From: Deltaproteobacteria bacterium
Lineage (GTDB): Bacteria; Desulfobacterota_B; Binatia; UBA9968
Assembly (NCBI GenBank): GCA_027297485.1
Contig: JAPUHZ010000465.1
Coordinates: 1-6,394, forward strand
Direction: 5' to 3'
Length of the DNA stretch: 6,394 bases
Shown: piece by piece, positions 1-4,734 of the stretch
Numbering within the stretch: the stretch's first letter is position 1
How the letters are laid out: each line of letters starts with the position of its first letter
Made by a program: the position numbers and the translations under genes
Notes under the pieces: model-generated
Told to the model about the DNA's origin: nothing
What the model saw: the letters and a program-made list of their open reading frames with translations, nothing else
The model's database searches: none

Positions 1-2
1 AC

Positions 3-1091
3 CCCCCAGGCTCGCCTCCCCAACCACCTACGTATCCAACTACGGCCGCGCCCTCTCAACCTGCCACCCTGCCTCAGCCAGGGGCACAACCACAACCTCA
101 GGTCAGCGGGTCACGACGTAGCCAATATGTCTGGGATAAAGCAATGGAGGGAGTAGCCATGGGAGGCTCCATTGCTGGGCCTTTCGGAGCCGGAGGGGGC
201 TTAATCCTCGGGCTGATCTTCGGGCTTACCACCGCCGACTCTTATTACGCTGAGCTCAATGCCCAGATTCAGTCGGAACAGGAAAAAGACAAGGAACTGG
301 AGGCCCAGATCGAACAGGAGATAGAGCGCCAAAGGGAGTTGGAGGCCCAACTGGAAAAAGGTGGAGATCTCTCGGACCAAAAAGAGGGGGAGAAACTCCA
401 ACCAGTCCAAGGGGCGATCAAGGAGACGAAAAACGAGACAAAGATCGATAATAAGAAAGAAGACCTCAGCACTCTGGCTTCTTTAGATAAAAAAAAGATC
501 TCTCCCGCCCCACCAAGCAGCCCCTTCAAGAACGTTAAGATCAGGGACATCAATCAAGATGGGGCCCCGGACCTTTGGATATACTATAATCCTCGTAAGC
601 CGGGTGAGATTATCCGCCAGGAAGAGGACACCAACGGGGATGGAATGGTCGACACCTGGAGCGCCTTCCACGAAGGCAAGCTGGTACGCCGCGAGGTGGA
701 CACTCAGCGTAACGGGAGGCCAGATACCGTCTACTATTACAAGGACGACAAAATCGCCAGGGAAGAGCGAGATGAAAATGGAGATGGACGGCCGAGCTTT
801 CGTGCTATGTATCAAGATGGTCGCCTCGCCAGGGTGGAAAAGGATATCGATCGGGACGGGAAAATAGACCTCTGGATCACGTACGACACAAACAATACAG
901 AGGAGGTCATCTTAAAGGAAGAAAGGGATCTCAACAGCGATGGGGCCGTGGATCTCTGGTCTTATTACGAAGGTGGTCGACTCGTGCGGCGGGATGTGAG
1001 TGCGGTGGGACTAGAGCATCTATCGGAGCAAGAAGAGCCTCCTGAGGTTGCGCCTCCCCATGACCTTTCGCCTCCGCTTCCTAAAGGCTAG
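3..1091 (+). CDS. Exported protein with glycine-rich segment, coiled coil and six calcium-loop repeats (N-terminus cut off by window edge)
   Basis: The frame is open from base 3 to a TAG at 1089-1091, so the gene probably starts upstream. The first 47 codons are proline-, glutamine- and threonine-rich with no ATG/GTG/TTG in frame, which suits a linker behind a signal peptide or lipobox that is not visible. Next comes a glycine-rich hydrophobic segment (about 153-230; motif GGSIAGPFGAGGG, then LILGLIFGL) resembling glycine-zipper membrane segments, then a Glu/Gln/Lys coiled coil (about 250-360) and a charged linker. From 546 to about 1000 lie six DxNxDGxxD loops (DINQDGAPD, DTNGDGMVD, DTQRNGRPD, DENGDGRPS, DIDRDGKID, DLNSDGAVD), each followed by a W/Y-rich strand and a GxLxRxExD turn. 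Such loops bind calcium in EF-hand-like and thrombospondin type 3 repeats. The tail is proline-rich. An internal ATG at 159 has a good ribosome-binding site (GGAGG at 146-150), so a shorter form starting there cannot be excluded. The precise function is not recognised; an envelope or surface location is inferred. Confidence 0.8.
   Translation, partial: PPGSPPQPPTYPTTAAPSQPATLPQPGAQPQPQVSGSRRSQYVWDKAMEGVAMGGSIAGPFGAGGGLILGLIFGLTTADSYYAELNAQIQSEQEKDKELEAQIEQEIERQRELEAQLEKGGDLSDQKEGEKLQPVQGAIKETKNETKIDNKKEDLSTLASLDKKKISPAPPSSPFKNVKIRDINQDGAPDLWIYYNPRKPGEIIRQEEDTNGDGMVDTWSAFHEGKLVRREVDTQRNGRPDTVYYYKDDKIAREERDENGDGRPSFRAMYQDGRLARVEKDIDRDGKIDLWITYDTNNTEEVILKEERDLNSDGAVDLWSYYEGGRLVRRDVSAVGLEHLSEQEEPPEVAPPHDLSPPLPKG
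546..1000 (+). repeat. Six in-frame coding repeats of a calcium-loop module
   Basis: Loop first codons lie at 546, 627, 699, 771, 843 and 927. Spacings are 81, 72, 72, 72 and 84 bases, so the core period is 24 residues, with a 3-residue insertion in repeat 1 and a 4-residue insertion in repeat 5. Repeat 3 has lost two acidic ligands (Gln and Asn at positions 3 and 5), and repeat 4 ends in Ser instead of the last Asp. The other four keep the full DxNxDGxxD or DxDxDGxxD ligand set. DNA of the copies differs clearly at synonymous sites, so the array is old rather than recently amplified. Confidence 0.85.
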
Positions 1092-1099
1092 CAAACAAG

Positions 1100-1495
1100 C
1101 TACTTCACGGCGATCCCGATATCATGGAAACCGCTCGCCCGGCAGATCCCCAGAACTCTTACCACGCGACCGTAATCCAGACGTCTGTCGGCCCTAATGA
1201 TAGCGCTTCTCTTTCCCACCTTGCCGATTGCCCTTAGACGAGACTCCAGCGTACTGAGATCTACCCTTTTGCCGTTGAGGGAGATCTCTCCGCTTTCTCC
1301 CATCTCTATGGTGACCGGGATAGATTTGGCATCGGCGGATGCGGCCTTGGCCTCGGGGAGTTGAATGTCAAGTTTCCTAGAAGGGTCGATTAGGGTGGTC
1401 GTCACCATGAAGAAAACGAGCAAGAGAAAAATAACATCAATAAGGGAGGTGAGACTGATCCCAACTTCTTCATCGGCCTCTTTTAAAAACTGCAT
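1100..1495 (-). CDS. exbD: ExbD/TolR family biopolymer transport protein
   Basis: A 131-residue protein of usual ExbD/TolR length. It has a short cytoplasmic N-terminus, one membrane segment (about residues 15-37, LTSLIDVIFLLLVFFMV) and a periplasmic domain. Asp20 in the LIDVIF motif matches the essential proton-pathway aspartate (Asp25 in E. coli ExbD, Asp23 in TolR). The periplasmic part keeps the family pattern: a LDIQLPEA segment, a LNGKRVDLSTLESRL strand-helix, an IIRADRRLDYGRVV segment and a final GFHDIGIAV strand. In known systems ExbD works inside an ExbB pentamer and passes proton-motive force to TonB or TolA. The gene is last in the minus-strand operon, 15 bases after exbB, with a strong ribosome-binding site (GGAGG, 7 bases before ATG). 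No TonB or TolA is nearby, so TolR and ExbD cannot be told apart by context; the symbol is a family-level choice. Its stop is 8 bases from the stop of the converging upstream gene. Confidence 0.9.
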   Translation of the reverse strand: MQFLKEADEEVGISLTSLIDVIFLLLVFFMVTTTLIDPSRKLDIQLPEAKAASADAKSIPVTIEMGESGEISLNGKRVDLSTLESRLRAIGKVGKRSAIIRADRRLDYGRVVRVLGICRASGFHDIGIAVK

Positions 1496-1510
1496 TTTGA
1501 TCCTCCTCGG

Positions 1511-2326
1511 CTATGGCTCCCGGACTTTTCCCCTAAGGCGAGAGACCGACTCTTGCTCCTTGAGCTGAGAGGGAGCAGGAGAGGCTTGAGTTCCATAGCC
1601 TTCATAGGCCAGGTCCTCGATCAGGGCGAAGGAGACCTCTTCCATCTCGAGAACCCTCACCTCCACCTTGCGCTTAAAAAAATAGTAGGCCGCCAGTGTG
1701 GGAATCCCGACCATCAGACCAAAAACGGTAGTAATTAAAGCCTCTGCCACTCCCCCAGCAACGGCCCCGGGATTTCCTGCCATGCCATAACTGGCAATCA
1801 CGTCAAAGGAACGGGTCAAGCCAAGCACCGTGCCGAAGAGGCCCAGCATCGGCGCAATATTGGCGAGAAATCCTAAGAGCATAAGGTTACGCCGCAATAT
1901 TGCCGCCTCATGCTGCCCCGCCCCTTCAATCGCCCTCTCAACAGCATCAATCCCGTGGTTGAAACGGAGCAGCCCGGCGCGCAGCACACGGGAGAGAGAA
2001 AGGTTGTATTCTCTACAGGACTGGATGGCTCTCTCGATCTCCCGCCTGTACCAGTGCCTCTTGATCTCCTCAATGAACGCAGCGGAGATGATTTTCCCCT
2101 TACGTAGGTTGATGGCCCGCTCCAAGATGATCGCCAGGGTGAGGATGGAGCAGGCAAGGATAAAATGCATTGTGGCTCCACCTTTGACGTAGAAATCGAC
2201 AAGGGAGATGGCCTGTGTGCCGGTAGGCAAAGTGAGTTGAGGCCCCTGGGCTACCTCCGCTCCAAACAAGGGCAAGGAGGCCAGAAAAAAACAGAAAAGG
2301 GGCAGATGAAATTTAAAGATCCTCAT
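1511..2326 (-). CDS. exbB: ExbB/TolQ/MotA family proton channel protein with N-terminal signal sequence
   Basis: 271 residues. A signal peptide-like N-terminus (residues 1-23: basic start, hydrophobic core, LFGA end) precedes a short periplasmic stretch. Three membrane segments follow: about 52-69 (HFILACSILTLAIILE), 148-171 and 194-216. Segments two and three carry the family signatures NIAPMLGLFGTVLGLTRSF and ALITTVFGLMVGIPTLAAYY, whose threonines line the proton path in ExbB/TolQ. Between segments 1 and 2 is the usual cytoplasmic helical domain with the AIEGAGQHEAAILRRN amphipathic helix. The C-terminus (about 246-271) is a charged tail. ExbB forms a pentameric channel around ExbD in the inner membrane. 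It is the middle gene of the operon: its ATG lies 8 bases after the stop of the VWA gene, with an AGGAG site that overlaps the end of that gene, so translation is probably coupled. The signal peptide is seen in some ExbB proteins but not in E. coli ExbB or TolQ. Confidence 0.9.
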   Translation of the reverse strand: MRIFKFHLPLFCFFLASLPLFGAEVAQGPQLTLPTGTQAISLVDFYVKGGATMHFILACSILTLAIILERAINLRKGKIISAAFIEEIKRHWYRREIERAIQSCREYNLSLSRVLRAGLLRFNHGIDAVERAIEGAGQHEAAILRRNLMLLGFLANIAPMLGLFGTVLGLTRSFDVIASYGMAGNPGAVAGGVAEALITTVFGLMVGIPTLAAYYFFKRKVEVRVLEMEEVSFALIEDLAYEGYGTQASPAPSQLKEQESVSRLRGKVREP

Positions 2327-2334
2327 AAAAACTC

Positions 2335-3606
2335 CTACCTAGTTGTGCCCTCGCTTGTGGGAAGCGGCTCCTGAGACCGCCGCAGGCTCTCTTCCCTGCT
2401 GCGATCGATCTCCCTCTGGATCTCTTCCCTGCTCTTGCCCAGTCGCTCTACTTCCAGCTTGAGACTTTTTTCTTTCTCCAGGAAGACTTCCAACTCAAGA
2501 GAACGCTGATCCCCGCGCTGGTAGTACACGGATATGGAGTCTCGTCCGGTGGCCCCATCGCTGGCACGGACAAACACCTGAATCCGATTGAGCCCCTCGG
2601 CCACTAGGAGCGCGCAAGAGAAAAAGCCGTCAGCGGCCAAGCGCAGGTGAGATGCCCTCCGGCCAGTGGTCTCATTGAGAACCTCAACATAGTCCACTCC
2701 CACCACGGATATATTCTCCAGAACTCCCAAGATGTCCGCCGGTCTAACAACCGGAGTGAAGATACCGCCGCTCTTCTTGGCAATGCCGACAGCAGCCAGG
2801 GGGTAGGAGAGGGCCTCTTCCCCCAGGGCAAAGACGTGGATTTTGATCCCCGCCTTCCCTGCTATGCGAGCGGCGTTGATCGCTAGACTGGTATCTTCCG
2901 GTGCGGCCTTCTTTCCCCTGCCAATAGGCAAGGTAGGAAAGCCATCAGTTAGGAGAAATTGAACCTTAATCACATCTCCTCGCCGCCGACTCTGCCCTAA
3001 CCCGGCTAGCTCCTTGATTGCCAAGCGTATCCCTTCAACCATATTGGTCCCGCCAGAGGGGCCTTCCATGAGGACTTCATCCAAACCCTGTTTCACATTT
3101 TCAAAATCGTGGGTCAGGGGCTGAAGCAGCCTGGCGCCTTCGCCGAAACTAATCAGCCCTACACGGGTCGTCTGCGAGTTAAGCTGGGAAAGAAGCCGAC
3201 GGGTTGCTACAACTTCAGCAGCCAGGATAGAATTTCTCAAATCCCTCACGGGCGGTCCACCCGTCCCAAAGCCGCCTCCGAAGACGCTTATCTGCGGTCT
3301 CCCCCATCCCGTTGAGCCGGAAGGAAAAGACAGATCGGAGGAATCACCGAAGTCCACACCCGCATAGTGGGCCGTGCTTCCCGAGACATCGACGACAAAG
3401 AAAATATCCACATTGGGGGTACGGGCCCCTTGAGTGGAGACCTTTCCGCTGATTAAGATCGTGTTCTGCTCTTGCGTGATGCGGGAACCATCTTTGGGGG
3501 AATGGATTTGGACCTTAGGCTCCGCACCCCATGTTCCATAAGGCAACAAGAAGGGCCAGGAGGGCAGAAAACAGAAGAAAAGAGTCCGAAGAACAGTGGT
3601 GTTCAT
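2335..3606 (-). CDS. Secreted von Willebrand factor A (VWA) domain protein with C-terminal coiled coil
   Basis: 423 residues. Residues 1-28 look like a signal peptide. Residues about 30-62 (VQIHSPKDGSRI, then ILISGKV) resemble a small Ig-like beta domain. A VWA domain follows from about 66 to 300. Its metal-ion-dependent adhesion site is complete: DVSGS at 73-77, the Thr of GGTNM (187) and the Asp of LLTDG (221). A Gly/Ser/Pro-rich insertion (about 82-118) sits between the first strand and first helix, close to the metal face. A second beta-rich region (about 302-362) and a Glu/Lys/Arg-rich coiled coil (about 366-410) end the protein; no membrane anchor is seen after the signal peptide. It leads the operon with exbB and exbD, so a periplasmic partner of that motor is likely by context. 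The ATG follows an in-frame stop 3 codons upstream and has only AAGGT one base before it, too close to be a normal ribosome-binding site. Function is not known. Confidence 0.88.
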   Translation of the reverse strand: MNTTVLRTLFFCFLPSWPFLLPYGTWGAEPKVQIHSPKDGSRITQEQNTILISGKVSTQGARTPNVDIFFVVDVSGSTAHYAGVDFGDSSDLSFPSGSTGWGRPQISVFGGGFGTGGPPVRDLRNSILAAEVVATRRLLSQLNSQTTRVGLISFGEGARLLQPLTHDFENVKQGLDEVLMEGPSGGTNMVEGIRLAIKELAGLGQSRRRGDVIKVQFLLTDGFPTLPIGRGKKAAPEDTSLAINAARIAGKAGIKIHVFALGEEALSYPLAAVGIAKKSGGIFTPVVRPADILGVLENISVVGVDYVEVLNETTGRRASHLRLAADGFFSCALLVAEGLNRIQVFVRASDGATGRDSISVYYQRGDQRSLELEVFLEKEKSLKLEVERLGKSREEIQREIDRSREESLRRSQEPLPTSEGTTR

Positions 3607-3647
3607 ACCTTAATAAATACAATGAAAAACCACCAAACCAATAACAT
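3603..3647 (-). CDS. Possible 14-codon hydrophobic leader peptide overlapping the VWA start
   Basis: The frame ATG at 3647 to TGA at 3605-3603 encodes a hydrophobic 14-residue peptide (MLLVWWFFIVFIKV). Its TGA overlaps the VWA ATG as ATGA, the classical arrangement for translational coupling, which would help because the VWA start lacks a well-placed ribosome-binding site. There is no ribosome-binding site in front of this mini-frame either, and a frame this short arises easily by chance in AT-rich DNA. It shares its frame with the broken small reading frame just upstream, so it may be part of the same decayed gene. Confidence 0.15.
   Translation of the reverse strand: MLLVWWFFIVFIKV
3614..3641 (-). 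promoter_or_regulatory. Candidate promoter of the VWA-exbB-exbD operon, giving a leaderless start
   Basis: On the minus strand TTGGTT (3641-3636) and TATTTA (3619-3614) are separated by 16 bases. The expected start point, about 7-8 bases after the second box, falls at the A of the VWA ATG, which would make a leaderless mRNA and fit the lack of a usable ribosome-binding site. Both boxes are imperfect and the region is AT-rich, so a chance match is quite possible. Confidence 0.28.
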
Positions 3648-3677
3648 GAATACAGTAGGCTGTAAACGACCGTGCGG

Positions 3678-3773
3678 TTATCCATCAGTATTAGCCTCCA
3701 CCAGCCTGATTGCCCAGCCCACAACCAACACAAACAATGCAATTGCGGAAAGTAGGGTTTATTTCTTCACCAT
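3678..3773 (-). pseudogene. Small membrane-peptide reading frame interrupted by a stop at codon 5
   Basis: An excellent ribosome-binding site (GGAGGT, complement of 3779-3784) lies 6 bases ahead of ATG at 3773-3771. The frame reads MVKK, then TAA (3761-3759), then 26 more codons to a second TAA at 3680-3678. The segment after the first stop (TLLSAIALFVLVVGWAIRLV, then EANTDG) looks like a real one-pass membrane peptide behind a basic start, so one base change at codon 5 (for example AAA or CAA to TAA) seems to have broken a gene of about 31 codons. The alternative is that a 4-codon frame is itself the functional unit, as a leader. The family is not recognised. It lies 72 bases upstream of the VWA gene on the same strand and may have been the first gene of that operon. 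A sequencing error could produce the same picture. Confidence 0.4.
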
Positions 3774-3823
3774 GAAATACCTCCATTTTTATTTTTGTAA
3801 ACTTATGATGGCAATAGCTGTGC

Positions 3824-3845
3824 CAGTGTCTGAAGTCAGGCACTG
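3824..3845. repeat. 10-base near-perfect palindrome
   Basis: CAGTGTCTGA (3824-3833) and TCAGGCACTG (3836-3845) are inverted copies with one mismatch, separated by AG. The mismatch is T opposite G, which still pairs as U-G in RNA transcribed from the plus strand. The palindrome lies about 50 bases upstream of the small-peptide start on the minus strand, with a weak TTGCCA box (3814-3809) between them. It could be an operator, a REP-like repeat or an end of a decayed mobile element. Nothing in the window repeats it. Confidence 0.5.
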
Positions 3846-4087
3846 ACCTCAATAACTTGCGAAATCAGGAGGAGAATTGTTTGAGAGGGCTTTTAATTAG
3901 ACCTGCGGGAGCAACTAAAAAGTAGCCTTTTGGTTACCTATGGTAACAAAAAAGTTACCATCCTAAGGTTCCATTGAACGCCGCTTTAGTTCAGTCTCAT
4001 AGGATTTCGCGGAGGAATTTCGTTGCGTCTAGCGTCGCCAGAAGCGAAAACAACGGCCTGATGTGAACCGCCGCTGATGGAGGCTAA
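3846..4087. other. Intergenic stretch without a recognisable gene
   Basis: AT-rich to about 3970, then more GC-rich toward the transposase remnant. Apart from the GTTACC/GGTAAC cluster at 3932-3961 and an orphan AGGAGGAG followed by a 7-codon TTG frame (3867-3900, plus strand), no coding or RNA signal is visible. All three plus frames between about 3980 and 4088 were read for the N-terminal part of an IS4 transposase, and no convincing match was seen. That part is deleted or decayed beyond recognition. Confidence 0.5.
3932..3961. promoter_or_regulatory. Cluster of three GTTACC/GGTAAC half-sites, including a perfect 8-base inverted repeat
   Basis: ATGGTAAC (3940-3947) and GTTACCAT (3954-3961) form a perfect 8-base inverted repeat around six A residues. 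A third half-site, GGTTACC (3932-3938), pairs with the same GGTAAC across a TAT spacer. The two GTTACC half-sites are 21 bases apart, two helical turns, so a dimeric regulator could bind them on one face of the DNA. Alternatively the cluster marks the left end of the adjoining IS remnant. No T run follows, so it is not a standard terminator. Confidence 0.45.
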
Positions 4088-4598
4088 ATCCTCACCCGCA
4101 CAACCTGCGAGGGGAAGCTCTCCCATCGGGGAATGACAGCCCCCGAGCGCTCTTACCTGGCCTATACCAAAGAACATCGCCCCTGGGAATTCTATCAGCG
4201 GGTGTTCTTCTTGGTGTTGGAGCGTTGCCGAAAAGCTGACCGCTTTGCTAAGAATTTTCGGTTTAAAAACAAACTGCTCAGCCTGGACTCCACCTTGCTC
4301 GACCTGTCCATGAGCATGTTTGACTGGGCAAAGTTCCGCTGGACCAAAGGGGCCATCAAGCTGCACCTGGTCCTGGACCATTGAGGGGTATCTCCCTGCC
4401 TTTGCGACTATCTACAAAGACCGCTGGCAGATCGAGCTGATTTTCAATGCCCTCAAGCAGAAGTTCAAGATCAAGACCTTCGTGGGAACCTCAGCAAACG
4501 CAGTCAAGATTCAACCCTGGACACTCCTGCTTGCGATGTTGGTCCTGCGCGACTTGCAACTGAGATCCAAAGCCTGGTCGCTCTCCAACGCAGAATAG
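4088..4598 (+). pseudogene. IS4-family transposase remnant: internal deletion and frameshift
   Basis: Two adjoining frames resemble one IS4-type DDE transposase. The first (open from 4088 after TAA at 4085; recognisable from about 4106) reads CEGKLSHRGM, an EHRPWEFYQ motif, FRFKNKLLSLDST with the first catalytic Asp (4286-4288), then DWAKFRWTKGAIKLHLVLDH and TGA at 4382. Removing one T at 4381-4382 restores HEGYLPAF, so the second frame continues directly after a one-base insertion. It then jumps from GYLPAFATI straight to YKDRWQIELIFNALK. This matches the IS4 signature Y-(2)-R-(3)-E-(6)-K and carries the catalytic Glu (4434-4436). It is followed by KIKTFVGTSANAVKIQ, and the frame ends at TAG 4596-4598. 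The region normally between those motifs, roughly 130-170 residues including the second catalytic Asp, is missing, as is the N-terminal third. Family length is near 380-400 residues. It cannot be active. Confidence 0.85.
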
Positions 4599-4618
4599 GG
4601 GATCTTCACTTCAGAAAG

Positions 4619-4705
4619 ATGAAAAACCCTCCAAATATGAAGGAAAATCAATGGACAATAACCCAATATCAGATTAATTTGGACAGCAGTGATTTGCCTT
4701 ACTAA
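4619..4705 (+). pseudogene. Possible C-terminal tail fragment of the IS4 transposase
   Basis: A 28-codon frame begins MKNPPNMKENQWT and ends at TAA 4703-4705. It lies just after the truncated SLSN motif, in the frame of the first transposase fragment. Proline-containing tails that follow SLSN and a hydrophobic helix are usual at the end of IS4-type transposases, so this may be the original C-terminus displaced by another frameshift. The match is by position and composition only; a chance open frame in AT-rich DNA explains it as well. Confidence 0.25.
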
Positions 4706-4723
4706 AATGTGACATGGTATTAT
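4694..4723 (+). promoter_or_regulatory. Candidate promoter for the exported KNGR-domain protein gene
   Basis: TTGCCT (4694-4699) and TATTAT (4718-4723) are separated by 18 bases. The expected start point, about 4730, leaves a leader of only some 5 bases before the ATG at 4735. No ribosome-binding site precedes that ATG, so a leaderless or nearly leaderless mRNA fits. The 8-base word TTGCCTTA occurs at the first box (4694-4701) and again at the expected start point (4723-4730), which would suit binding of a regulator. The first box may lie inside the IS remnant. Confidence 0.4.
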
Positions 4724-4734
4724 TGCCTTAAACT

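Noticed and set aside
144..146. ATG at 144 as the true start of the calcium-loop gene
   Set aside because: No ribosome-binding site precedes it, and the frame is open with protein-like proline-rich codons right to the window edge, so a start outside the window is more likely; the ATG at 159 is better placed if an internal start is used.
559..867. 102-codon plus-strand frame inside the calcium-loop repeats
   Set aside because: It is an out-of-frame shadow of a periodic coding region; the real frame carries clear DxNxDG loops.
3515..3742. 75-codon minus-strand frame starting MDNRTVVYSLLYSC and running into the VWA gene
   Set aside because: It has hydrophobic stretches, but its second half is an out-of-frame reading of the VWA signal-peptide coding region, and it has no ribosome-binding site.
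3867..3900. Orphan AGGAGGAG followed by a 7-codon TTG frame on the plus strand (MFERAFN)
   Set aside because: The frame is too short to mean anything alone, uses a weak start codon, and no conserved context supports it; it may be left from the start of a lost gene.
3918..3931. AAAAG-TAGC-CTTTT hairpin
   Set aside because: A five-pair AT-rich stem is weak and expected by chance here.
3986..4381. 131-codon minus-strand frame over the transposase remnant
   Set aside because: It is the antisense reading of recognisable IS4 transposase sequence and has no family features of its own.
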